54,947 nt of DNA from the NCBI GenBank assembly GCA_017428055.1, contig JAFRRN010000092.1, positions 1 to 54,947 on the forward strand, written 5' to 3'. Of the stretch, positions 26,787 to 35,510 are shown piece after piece. Numbering within the stretch: the first letter of the stretch is position 1; every line of letters starts with the position of its first letter. The notes beneath the pieces are model-generated. The model was not told where the DNA came from, did not search any database, and saw only the letters and a list, made by a program, of their open reading frames with translations. The position numbers and the translations under genes were made by a program. The DNA comes from Prevotella sp. (GTDB lineage Bacteria > Bacteroidota > Bacteroidia > Bacteroidales > Bacteroidaceae).

Positions 26787-27974
26787 ATGTACGGAAAAAT
26801 GAAAGAGCATCTCAGCCAGACGCTCGCTGAGATTCGTGATGCCGGACTCTACAAGGAGGAGCGTCTAATAGAGAGTCCGCAACGCGCCGCCATCGAGGTG
26901 GCCGGCAAGGAAGTGTTGAATTTTTGTGCTAACAATTACCTGGGACTGTCTGACAACCCACGCCTCATCGACGGTGCCAAGCGCATGATGGACCGACGGG
27001 GCTTCGGGATGTCGAGCGTGAGGTTCATCTGCGGCACACAAGACATCCACAAGGAGTTGGAGGAAGCCATCAGCGACTACTTCAAGACCGAGGACACCAT
27101 CCTCTATGCCGCATGCTTCGATGCCAACGGCGGGGTGTTTGAGCCGTTGCTCACCGATGAGGATGCCATCATCAGCGATGCCCTCAACCATGCCTCGATC
27201 ATCGACGGGGTGCGCCTGTGCAAGGCGAAACGCTATCGTTATGCCAATGCCGACATGGCTGACTTGGAGCGTTGCCTGCAAGAGGCGCAAGCCCAGCGGT
27301 TCCGCATCGTCGTCACCGACGGCGTGTTCTCGATGGATGGCAACGTGGCACCGATGGACAAGATCTGCGACTTGGCGGAGAAATACGATGCTCTTGTCAT
27401 GGTAGACGAGAGCCATTCGGCAGGGGTAGTGGGCAAGACGGGCCATGGCGTGAGCGAGTTCTACAACACTTACGGGCGCGTGGACATCTATACGGGTACG
27501 CTCGGCAAAGCTTTCGGTGGTGCCCTCGGCGGCTTTACCACAGGTCGCAAGGAGATCATCGACCTGCTGAGGCAACGCAGCCGCCCCTATTTGTTCTCCA
27601 ACTCGTTGGCTCCCTGCATCATCGGCGCGTCGCTTGAAGTGTTCAAGATGCTCAAGGAGAGCGATGCGTTGCACGACAAGTTGGTGGAGAACGTCAACTA
27701 TTTCCGCGACAAGATGATGGCAGCGGGTTTTGACATCAAGCCCACGCAGAGTGCTATCTGCGCCGTGATGCTCTATGATGCCAAACTGTCGCAAGTATAT
27801 GCGGCAAAGATGCAGGAAGAGGGCATCTATGTCACGGGATTCTATTACCCCGTGGTGCCGAAGGGACAGGCTCGCATCCGTGTGCAACTCTCCGCCGGTC
27901 ATACCCGTGAGCAGCTTGATAAGTGTATTTCGGCGTTTGTCAAGGTGGGAAAAGAATTGGGTGTCTTGCCGTAA
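26787..27974 (+). CDS. kbl: Glycine C-acetyltransferase (2-amino-3-ketobutyrate CoA ligase)
   Basis: This 395-residue PLP enzyme splits 2-amino-3-ketobutyrate with CoA into glycine and acetyl-CoA. Features are NFCANNYLGLSDNPR at the N-terminus, SSVRFICGTQDIHKELE, VVTDGVFSMDGNVAP, VDESHSAGVVGKTGHG, and the PLP lysine K241 in TLGKAFGGALGG. Length matches the E. coli enzyme closely. With the divergent tdh it completes threonine degradation to glycine and acetyl-CoA. Confidence 0.95.
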   Translation: MYGKMKEHLSQTLAEIRDAGLYKEERLIESPQRAAIEVAGKEVLNFCANNYLGLSDNPRLIDGAKRMMDRRGFGMSSVRFICGTQDIHKELEEAISDYFKTEDTILYAACFDANGGVFEPLLTDEDAIISDALNHASIIDGVRLCKAKRYRYANADMADLERCLQEAQAQRFRIVVTDGVFSMDGNVAPMDKICDLAEKYDALVMVDESHSAGVVGKTGHGVSEFYNTYGRVDIYTGTLGKAFGGALGGFTTGRKEIIDLLRQRSRPYLFSNSLAPCIIGASLEVFKMLKESDALHDKLVENVNYFRDKMMAAGFDIKPTQSAICAVMLYDAKLSQVYAAKMQEEGIYVTGFYYPVVPKGQARIRVQLSAGHTREQLDKCISAFVKVGKELGVLP

Positions 27975-28000
27975 TCCCGGAGCTTACACGATGAGTCTTT

Positions 28001-28069
28001 GGCTGTCCAAGCATCTTGGACGACCCGTCCAAGCCCTTTGGACGATTCGTCCAACATGCTTGGACAGCC
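28001..28069. repeat. 69 bp cloverleaf-like inverted repeat (three-way junction)
   Basis: An outer 14 bp perfect stem, GGCTGTCCAAGCAT (28001-28014) with ATGCTTGGACAGCC (28056-28069), encloses two further hairpins built from the same heptamer. CTTGGACG/CGTCCAAG lies at 28015-28033 with loop ACC, and TTGGACG/CGTCCAA at 28038-28054 with loop ATT. It lies 26 bp after kbl and has no T run. The rest of 27975-28165 is A/T-rich without other features. Confidence 0.9.
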
Positions 28070-28165
28070 TACATATATGCCCCAATGTCATGATGATAAG
28101 CAGCCCAATGTAAAAAAGTATGAACATTTAACAAAAAAATACCATAAAGTATCGTAAAAAAGGAT

Positions 28166-28173
28166 TAATTTTG
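28166..28173 (+). promoter_or_regulatory. -7 element of the susC operon
   Basis: TAATTTTG fits TAnnTTTG and lies 58 bp before the susC start. No matching TTTG is found 19-20 bp upstream, so the promoter may need an activator. Confidence 0.45.
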
Positions 28174-28231
28174 CAAAAGAATATTACAGGATACTGAATT
28201 TTCATTCAACAAACCTAACAAATACCTAAGA

Positions 28232-31200
28232 ATGATTTTAAGTTTTAGAAAAACCCTGCTGCTCGCAGGCGCGTGTGCCGCTGTGGGATTATTCCCAGCT
28301 CAAACGGTCATGGCAGTGTCGCCTTCAGAAGCCACCAATGTGGTTCAGCAGCAAAAGAAAGTGACAGGTGTCATCAGTGATTCCTTCGGTCCCGTCGTGG
28401 GAGCAACGGTCATGGAGAAAGGCACCAGTAATGGAGCGGTTACCGACATTGACGGTAACTTTTCTCTCGACGTGAGACCGGGAGCTACGCTCGTGATCTC
28501 TTACATTGGCTATGAGACGCAAGAAATCGTCGTGGGTAGCCAGTCCTCTTTCAACATCACGCTCCAGACGGGCGCCGCCAGCGACCTCGAGGAAGTGGTT
28601 GTCGTAGGTTATGGCGTGCAGAAGAAGAAGCTCGTCACGGGTGCAACGGTGCAAGTGAAGGGCGAGGACATCGCCAAGCTCAACACTACCAACGCCCTGA
28701 CAGCCATGCAAGCCAGCTCGCCAGGTGTGAACATCGCGCAAAGCTCCGCACAGCCGGGCAAGGGCTTCAAGGTCAACATCCGTGGTGTGGGTACCATCGG
28801 CGAGTCTTCTCCATTGTTGATCATTGACGGAATCAACGCCGGTACGGCAGACAATGGCCTGAATGGCTTGAACCCCAACGACATCGAGAGCATCGACGTG
28901 CTGAAAGATGCCGCCTCGGCTGCTATCTACGGTGCGCGTGCCGCCAACGGTGTGATCCTCGTGACGACGAAACAGGGCAAGGCCGGTGCGCTGACCGTCA
29001 ACTATGACGGGTATGTTGGCATTTCTAATGCCTATAAGGTGCCTGGCTTGGTGAACGCTAAGCAGTACATGCAATTGGTCAACGAAGCTTACTTCAACAC
29101 ATACGGTTATACGCCGAACTGGTCTACCATCGTTCCGCAGTCTGTCGTAGACAAGGTGAACAATGGCTGGGAAGGCACAGACTGGTTTAAGGAGTATGAG
29201 AACAAGAACGCCTTGCAGCATAGCCATGCCGTGACGGTGTCGGGTGGAACGGAGCGTTCCAAGTTCTCCATGAGCTTGAACTATAGCTTCAACGATGGTA
29301 TCATGGGTGGCAACAATTCTTCCGACTATCGCCGTTATGGCGGTCGCATCAATTCCGAGCATGTGCTTTGGAAAGGAAAGAGCCATGACATCCTGACCGT
29401 TGGTGAGAACGTGTCATATTGGTATCACCGTTCACACGACCTCGCAGAGGGCAATGGCTATTGGAATATCATGCAGGCAGCTTACGTTGCCAGTCCATTG
29501 GTAGTGCCTTATAACGAGGATGGCTCACTTACCAGTTGGAAAAATAACGGTAACGGCAACTATAGCACCAACATTTACAGCAACCCGTTGAACCATTTCC
29601 TCAATGGTGGCTACAATGCCATCAACAAGAACCGTGACTTTGGCTACGGAGCTACCATTTACTGGATTGTCGAGCCGCTCAAGGGATTGAAATATCGTGG
29701 ACAGTTCAATACTGGCTACAGTGCCAGCAACCACCGCCATGTGTCAATGCCTTACAGCTCCAGCTATACCGGGTCAAGTGCCAACTATGGCATGAACATC
29801 AATGCGTACGAGAGCTCCAGCTTCTCCATGGAGAATACGTTGAGCTATGTACTTCCCAAGCTCGGAAAGCATAATATCGATGTCCTCGTAGGACAATCGT
29901 TTGAGCGTTCACAATGGAGCATGGGCATTGACAACACGTTTACTGTAGATGAGTCCAACCTCAGCTCGCTGGCTCACAATGGCTGGGATTACCAGATACC
30001 ATCCAACTACGAGCAGCAGTACATGACGGGTCATTCGGGGTATGACAACCCCATGGCAGGGTCTATCGCTTCTTTTTTCGGACGTTTGAATTGGAACTAC
30101 GATGAGAAGTACATGTTGACCGCCATTCTCCGTGCCGATGGCTCCAACAACTTCGCCCGCGGACATCGCTGGGGCTACTTCCCCTCAGTGTCGGCAGGTT
30201 GGGTCATCACCAACGAGAAATTCATGGAGAGTGCATCCTCCTGGCTTGACTTCTTGAAGATTCGTGCCAGCTGGGGACAGAATGGTAACTGTAACATCGG
30301 TAATTTCTATTACTTGTCGAACATTGGCTTCTCGCCGACATCTTATCCCGACTATGGGTATAAGTTCTCCAGCGACAATATCTATACGGTTGGCCAGAAC
30401 AACTACACTACCGGTGCGTATGCTAAGAACGTTCCCAATGAAGATATTACGTGGGAGACTTCCGAGCAGTTGAACATCGGTTTGGATGCTCGTTTCATCG
30501 GCGGTAGGCTTGGCTTGGCTTTCGATTGGTATAAGAAGACCACGAAAGACTGGCTTGTCCAGGCGCCTATGAACGAAGTGTTGGGTTATGAGGAGCCTGC
30601 CATGATCAATGGTGGTGACATCGAGAACACCGGTTTTGAGGTGGGTCTTACTTGGCGCGACTATATCAGCAAGGACTTCAGCTATAACATTGGCGTGAAC
30701 TTTGCCACCAACCATAATGAAGTTACCCGTCTGGCCACCCCGGGTGGAAAGATTGGTATCGACACCAATAAGTATGGCAGCACACTGTTCCAAAACTCCA
30801 GCTACGTGTCTGTTGTAGAGAAAGACCATCCATTAGGTTACTTCAGTGGAATGTCTTACAATGGCATCTGGCAGAACCAGGCACAGATTGACGCTGCCCG
30901 TGCTGCTGGCCAAGCTGTATTGGCAAGTGCACAGCCCGGCGACCCCATTTGGGATGACTTCAATGGTGATGGCGTCATCGACTATGACACAGACCGTCAT
31001 GACATCGGCAATCCTCATCCAGACGTGACCCTTGGTGTGAACCTCGGTATAGAGTGGAAGGGCTTAGACTTTGGCGTGACAGGTTATGGCGCATTCGGAC
31101 AGCAGATTATGCAGTGCTATCGCACCGCTTTGTTGGCTACTCCTTTCAACAACTTCACCGTAGACGCTTTCGACCGTTGGCATGGTGAAGGTACGAGCAA

Positions 31201-32029
31201 CACGCAGCCCCGTCTGACTGTTGGTGCAATCGCCGACCAATGGGTTTCCACACGTTATATGCAGAACGCCGACTATTTCCGCATCCAGAACATCACGCTC
31301 GGTTATGACTTCGCAAGGATTTGGAAAAACCAGTTGTTCCAGAAGTTCCGTCTCTATGTACAGGCACAGAACCTCTATACTTTTACAGGCTATACGGGAG
31401 TGGATCCCGAGTGTACCTCTGATGGTGGCAAGTCGCAAGACAACCAGAACTTCATCCGTGGCGTTGACGTGGGGCTCTACCCATCAGCCCGTACTTTCAT
31501 CCTCGGCGCAAGCATCACATTCAAGGATAAGGCAGACAAGAAAAACGCCGTGGCACCCGTTGTTCAGACCGTTGTTGACAATTCAGAGATCAACCGTCTT
31601 AATGGAGAGATTAATAGGCTTCGCGCCGAAAACGACCAGCTGAAGAACCAAGCTCCCGTGAAGGAGGTGGTGAAGGAAGTGGTTGCCAACAAGGAGTTTG
31701 TGACTTTCCCATACTTGGTGAACTTCGACATCAACAAGACAGATGTGGTGAACCGTGAGATGTTCAACCTCAATAGCGTTGCCGACATGATCAAGGCCAC
31801 ACCGGGCAAGAAGTATGCCGTGGTGGGATATGCCGACAAGCAGACCGGCAGCAGTGACCGCAATGCCCAATTGGCACAACAACGTGCCAAGAATGTCTAT
31901 GACACGCTCATTAATAAGTATGGCGTTCCCGCAAGTAGCCTCGTTCTCGATTCTAAGGGCGGCGTGGACTATTTGTATAAGGATGATGCCCAGGTGAGCC
32001 GTTCGGTTCTTATCTCTGAGGTGAAATAA
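28232..32029 (+). CDS. SusC/RagA-type TonB-dependent transporter with C-terminal OmpA domain
   Basis: A 1265-residue outer-membrane importer. In order: a signal peptide, a carboxypeptidase-regulatory-like domain (VTGVISDSFGPVVGATVMEKG), a TonB-box/plug (EEVVVVGYGVQKK near residues 118-130) and a 22-strand barrel ending SARTFILGASITF near residue 1098, where SusC proteins normally stop. It continues with a short coiled coil (EINRLNGEINRLRAENDQL, about 1116-1140) and an OmpA-like domain (about 1150-1265). That domain contains GYADKQTGSSDRN and LAQQRAKNVYDTL, with the peptidoglycan-binding pair D1202 and R1218 in place. It should import an oligosaccharide or peptide with the SusD partner while tethered to the cell wall. 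The cargo is unknown. Confidence 0.9.
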   Translation: MILSFRKTLLLAGACAAVGLFPAQTVMAVSPSEATNVVQQQKKVTGVISDSFGPVVGATVMEKGTSNGAVTDIDGNFSLDVRPGATLVISYIGYETQEIVVGSQSSFNITLQTGAASDLEEVVVVGYGVQKKKLVTGATVQVKGEDIAKLNTTNALTAMQASSPGVNIAQSSAQPGKGFKVNIRGVGTIGESSPLLIIDGINAGTADNGLNGLNPNDIESIDVLKDAASAAIYGARAANGVILVTTKQGKAGALTVNYDGYVGISNAYKVPGLVNAKQYMQLVNEAYFNTYGYTPNWSTIVPQSVVDKVNNGWEGTDWFKEYENKNALQHSHAVTVSGGTERSKFSMSLNYSFNDGIMGGNNSSDYRRYGGRINSEHVLWKGKSHDILTVGENVSYWYHRSHDLAEGNGYWNIMQAAYVASPLVVPYNEDGSLTSWKNNGNGNYSTNIYSNPLNHFLNGGYNAINKNRDFGYGATIYWIVEPLKGLKYRGQFNTGYSASNHRHVSMPYSSSYTGSSANYGMNINAYESSSFSMENTLSYVLPKLGKHNIDVLVGQSFERSQWSMGIDNTFTVDESNLSSLAHNGWDYQIPSNYEQQYMTGHSGYDNPMAGSIASFFGRLNWNYDEKYMLTAILRADGSNNFARGHRWGYFPSVSAGWVITNEKFMESASSWLDFLKIRASWGQNGNCNIGNFYYLSNIGFSPTSYPDYGYKFSSDNIYTVGQNNYTTGAYAKNVPNEDITWETSEQLNIGLDARFIGGRLGLAFDWYKKTTKDWLVQAPMNEVLGYEEPAMINGGDIENTGFEVGLTWRDYISKDFSYNIGVNFATNHNEVTRLATPGGKIGIDTNKYGSTLFQNSSYVSVVEKDHPLGYFSGMSYNGIWQNQAQIDAARAAGQAVLASAQPGDPIWDDFNGDGVIDYDTDRHDIGNPHPDVTLGVNLGIEWKGLDFGVTGYGAFGQQIMQCYRTALLATPFNNFTVDAFDRWHGEGTSNTQPRLTVGAIADQWVSTRYMQNADYFRIQNITLGYDFARIWKNQLFQKFRLYVQAQNLYTFTGYTGVDPECTSDGGKSQDNQNFIRGVDVGLYPSARTFILGASITFKDKADKKNAVAPVVQTVVDNSEINRLNGEINRLRAENDQLKNQAPVKEVVKEVVANKEFVTFPYLVNFDINKTDVVNREMFNLNSVADMIKATPGKKYAVVGYADKQTGSSDRNAQLAQQRAKNVYDTLINKYGVPASSLVLDSKGGVDYLYKDDAQVSRSVLISEVK

Positions 32030-32059
32030 TAACTTTTAATTTTATAGCATAATAAGAAT

Positions 32060-33901
32060 ATGAAAAAGATATATTTAATGGCTATTGCGGGACTCTTCGC
32101 TTTCGGACTGACGTCTTGCGAGGATTTCCTCGATTCCTCGAACTATACAGAGGCCAATACGTCCAACTTCCCTGCTTCACCCTCAGACCTGAACAGTGAG
32201 TTGGCTGCCCTCTATGGTGTGATGAACCAGTTGAGTAGCGACCCGCTACAGTCGCCTTGGTTCGTGAACTATATCATGTCTGACGATGCCAACGGAGCGG
32301 GTGGAACTGGTGACGTGGAGTGCCATGCCATTGGTCACCTCATGTCTAATAAGGAAGGTCTCTTCGATGCCGCTTGGCACAATACGTATGTGGGTATCGC
32401 CCGTGCAAATGCTATCATCTACGCTGTTGACGCTTTCGACTGGACAGGCCAAGAGAAGACCCGTGGCCAGTTGCTTGGCGAGGCTTACTTTATGCGTGGA
32501 TTGTTCTATCTGTGGGGAACGCAGTTCTGGGGTAATATCCCTGCTTACTGGGCTGCCGCCGCTCCGGACCCCTGTCCGCAACAAGATGCTGAGACGGTGA
32601 TATTCCCACATATCCTCGCCGACTTCGTGAGTGCCGCCAACTTGATGAGCCATGGTGCCACGACGAAGGGGGACGGCCATGCCACCAAGGGTGCCGCGGA
32701 GGGTTTTCTGGCTCGTGCCTACATGTTCTATGAGGGTTTCTATAAGAAGGCTGGCGAGTTGGCAACTGCCACATTGGCTGAGGTAACACTTCCCGAACAG
32801 GAAGGTGTCAGCGGATCCCTCACGAAGCAACAGGTGATTGACTTCCTCAATGATGCCATCAACAACGGTGGATATTCCTTGGTGGAAGACTATCGTCTTC
32901 TTTGGCAGTACACCAATGAGTTGACAGCTCCTGACTATGCTTTCGTGGCAGACCTTAACGAAAAAGGAAAATATTGGGCCGGCAATGGAAACTCTGAGGA
33001 GATGTTCCAAGTGCAGTATATGAACTCGGGAGGCTGGTCTGGTAATATCGGTATGGGCTTCGTTAATCAGGTTTCTCTCTATTGTGGATTGCGTTGTGAT
33101 GACGACGGTGCTGGCAACGCCAACGGCGACTTGGCAACCCTTCCCTTCGGACAGGGATGGGGACAAGGTGCCGTCAATGCCAATCTTTGGGATGACTGGA
33201 ACGATGCCGACCCACGCAAGAAGGCTACCATCCTTGATGCGCAGGCAGAATGTGAGAAGTTTGTGTTTACTACGAGTTGTACGGAGGATGCAGGCTACTA
33301 CAACAAGAAGTGGATGCCCATTACTTGCTCTGGCTCTAACTGGGGTGACCACAACGATGCTTATACTTGGTGGGGTGTCTACCGCAAGAACAATACGGAG
33401 GCCGCCAACAATAATGGTAATTCCTTCCAAGGCGATCACTTTGCCGATATGGTCTTGTTGCGCCTGGCTGACGTAATGTTGATGCAGTCTGAGTTGACGG
33501 GTGATGTCACACAATTAAATAAGGTACGTGCGCGTGCAGGATTGCCCCCACTCACCTATAGCTGGACGAACATTAAGAATGAGCGTCGCTGGGAACTCGC
33601 TTGCGAGGGATTGCGTTTCAATGACCTCCGTCGTTGGTCTGGTAAGGATGGAGGGACTGGTTGCGAGGCTGCTGTCGCACTTGAAAGGCAGAATGGTTCC
33701 CGTGTGAACTATACTGGTCGTTGGACGACCATGCACCATGCCAAGTCTTCATGGGCTGCTCGCTATGCTGCCACAGATGGATTCCTGCCGATACCTCCTG
33801 CCCAGATCACCATTGCTGATGACGAGACCGTACTCAAGCAGAATCCTGGTTGGGGTAGCAATGTGGATGATGCCAATATGACTGGTACTCCTGTTTATTA
33901 A
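32060..33901 (+). CDS. SusD/RagB-family lipoprotein
   Basis: A 613-residue surface lipoprotein that caps the SusC barrel and binds the cargo. The lipobox FGLTSC is followed by EDFLDSSN, a typical SusD start. TPR-like helices (FDAAWHNTYVGIARANAIIY, GQLLGEAYFMRGLFYLWGTQFW) and the family C-terminal blocks (LLRLADVMLMQSEL, NKVRARAGL, ERRWELACEGLRFNDLRRW, PIPPAQI) are present. It starts 30 bp after susC. The sequence is rich in Trp and Gly but does not reveal the ligand. Confidence 0.93.
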   Translation: MKKIYLMAIAGLFAFGLTSCEDFLDSSNYTEANTSNFPASPSDLNSELAALYGVMNQLSSDPLQSPWFVNYIMSDDANGAGGTGDVECHAIGHLMSNKEGLFDAAWHNTYVGIARANAIIYAVDAFDWTGQEKTRGQLLGEAYFMRGLFYLWGTQFWGNIPAYWAAAAPDPCPQQDAETVIFPHILADFVSAANLMSHGATTKGDGHATKGAAEGFLARAYMFYEGFYKKAGELATATLAEVTLPEQEGVSGSLTKQQVIDFLNDAINNGGYSLVEDYRLLWQYTNELTAPDYAFVADLNEKGKYWAGNGNSEEMFQVQYMNSGGWSGNIGMGFVNQVSLYCGLRCDDDGAGNANGDLATLPFGQGWGQGAVNANLWDDWNDADPRKKATILDAQAECEKFVFTTSCTEDAGYYNKKWMPITCSGSNWGDHNDAYTWWGVYRKNNTEAANNNGNSFQGDHFADMVLLRLADVMLMQSELTGDVTQLNKVRARAGLPPLTYSWTNIKNERRWELACEGLRFNDLRRWSGKDGGTGCEAAVALERQNGSRVNYTGRWTTMHHAKSSWAARYAATDGFLPIPPAQITIADDETVLKQNPGWGSNVDDANMTGTPVY

Positions 33902-33928
33902 TAATGTTATATTTTGAAAGAAATAAAA

Positions 33929-35395
33929 ATGAAAAAGAATATATTATTGCTCGTGTTGGCGATGGGAGTGCTGACGGCTTGTGACCCCATCAAGGATGAG
34001 GAAAGCTTCGATGTGAATTCCGTCACTGCGGAGACCTTGCTTGCCAACTCAACATTCTCACAGTATTCTGATGCGGAATGTACGATTCCTGCTGATAATG
34101 GCAATTACATTAAGTTTAATTGTCCGAATGTCCCTTCTTTGGTGATTTATTATATCAAGCCAGACGGCTCGGAGGGAGTCCTCTCGACAGGTAAGTCTGG
34201 TGGCGTGTTCAATTTTGTGCCGAAACGTGGTTCTGACCCCAATCAGACATTGTATTTCCGCTATGTCGACCAAGATGGTAAAGAGGTTGTGGCAAGCAAG
34301 GATTTCAACTTGTTGGTCGCAGCTGATTTAAAACCTGAGATCAAATTGCTTGTCAGTGACGCAGGAAAGAAGGTTTGGAAGTGGGACACCAGTGTGAACA
34401 ACCAATGTTGGGGTAACTTTGCTTACAAGATGGGACCTGCAGAGGATTTCGTCGTCAATGGTGCAAACCAATGGTGGGGTGTCCCACCCGAGGATTTGGT
34501 TGGGCAACTTGACCATTCTGACACGCATGAGGCAACAGGAGAGGAGAGTTCCAATGCCTATATGTTATTTGATGAGGATGGAAAGATTTTCACATTTAAT
34601 GGTGATGGCAAACAAATCCGTACGGGTTCGTTCTCGGTAGATGGTTACACGGGAGCACGTGATGCTGATGATTGGTCTTTGGGTACGTTGAATACGGACG
34701 CAGGTACAATCTTATTCCCATTCAAGATTAATGGTGGTGGATTTATGCCCACTTCCTTTGAGATTCTCCAATTGACTCCTGCAAAGCTCGTGCTTTCCTA
34801 TGCTGCTCCTGATGTGCAGGGAGGCTCATGGGCAGAGGCTACTTTCTGGAGATTCTACAGTGACACCGATGTCTTGGGATGCCTTTCCGATAATTCCGAG
34901 GCAACATGGACTTGGTATGATGAAAGTGGTGCTTGCTGGGGTAACGGCGGCTATGGTGGCCTTGCCACAGGTGGTATCAGTACCCTTACGGGCAATTCAT
35001 GGTGGGGTGTCACCTCGGATGGCTTGAATGAGCAGATATCCAACTATGGCTATGGCCAGGCAGATGGTGCTGGTGCAACCATGACTTTCACAAGCGATGG
35101 ACAGATCAAGAAGAGCAGTGGAGGTTCAGGTGCTTTTGCCTTTGACACGGATAACAAAACAGATATCGGTGGATGGAAAGAGGCAAAGACTTGGGGGCGT
35201 CTGACCACAACAGGTGATGGCATCCTCTTCCCCGTTCGTATCAATGCCGGTACGACGACCAATGAGTTTGACCTTGTTTATTTCGATGACGATTACTTGA
35301 TACTTGCTTATCCTAACGATGCAGCAAATACGGCAATTGAGAATCAAGGTTCGTGGGCAGAGGGTACATTCTGGCGCTTCAAGAAACAGAAATAA
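33929..35395 (+). CDS. Surface glycan-binding-type lipoprotein (SusE/SGBP position)
   Basis: A 488-residue lipoprotein (LAMGVLTAC lipobox) in the position normally held by a surface glycan-binding protein. After an N-terminal beta domain to about residue 130 it has two tandem Trp-rich copies of a 150-residue module. The first begins KVWKWDTSVNNQCWGN and the second ATWTWYDESGACWGN, and both end with an SWAE.TFWRF strand. The shared WWGV, aromatic clusters and repeat layout suggest carbohydrate binding; this is inference. The ATG at 33929 is chosen over the TTG at 33914. It ends the operon; no glycosidase gene adjoins it. Confidence 0.7.
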   Translation: MKKNILLLVLAMGVLTACDPIKDEESFDVNSVTAETLLANSTFSQYSDAECTIPADNGNYIKFNCPNVPSLVIYYIKPDGSEGVLSTGKSGGVFNFVPKRGSDPNQTLYFRYVDQDGKEVVASKDFNLLVAADLKPEIKLLVSDAGKKVWKWDTSVNNQCWGNFAYKMGPAEDFVVNGANQWWGVPPEDLVGQLDHSDTHEATGEESSNAYMLFDEDGKIFTFNGDGKQIRTGSFSVDGYTGARDADDWSLGTLNTDAGTILFPFKINGGGFMPTSFEILQLTPAKLVLSYAAPDVQGGSWAEATFWRFYSDTDVLGCLSDNSEATWTWYDESGACWGNGGYGGLATGGISTLTGNSWWGVTSDGLNEQISNYGYGQADGAGATMTFTSDGQIKKSSGGSGAFAFDTDNKTDIGGWKEAKTWGRLTTTGDGILFPVRINAGTTTNEFDLVYFDDDYLILAYPNDAANTAIENQGSWAEGTFWRFKKQK

Positions 35396-35412
35396 TCTTT
35401 AACAAACTTCTC

Positions 35413-35456
35413 AAACCGTCTCATTTACAACGTTTAAATGAGACGGTTTTCTTTAT
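35413..35456 (+). terminator. Terminator of the susCD operon
   Basis: AAACCGTCTCATTTA (35413-35427) pairs perfectly with TAAATGAGACGGTTT (35435-35449), 15 bp, loop 7 nt, followed by TCTTTATATT. The strongest terminator in the window. Confidence 0.9.
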
Positions 35457-35460
35457 ATTA

Positions 35461-35492
35461 TTTGGATGATTCGGTAATTTGTTTTATTTTTG
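35461..35492 (+). promoter_or_regulatory. Promoter of the rpn/membrane-protein operon
   Basis: TTTG at 35461-35464 and TATTTTTG at 35485-35492, spacing 20 bp, 18 bp before the rpn-type gene start. Confidence 0.75.
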
Positions 35493-35510
35493 CATCATAA
35501 ATATTATACG

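Noticed and set aside
26865-27902. 345-codon minus-strand open frame opposite kbl
   Set aside because: Shadow of a strongly conserved enzyme gene; His/Val-rich composition typical of antisense reading.
28001-28069. tRNA or tRNA-like gene
   Set aside because: Although cloverleaf-like, it has only two inner arms, 3 nt loops, no T-loop or anticodon-loop signature and no promoter.
28325-29386. 353-codon minus-strand open frame inside the SusC gene
   Set aside because: Long antisense frames are common opposite this codon usage; the translation has no family features and no promoter.
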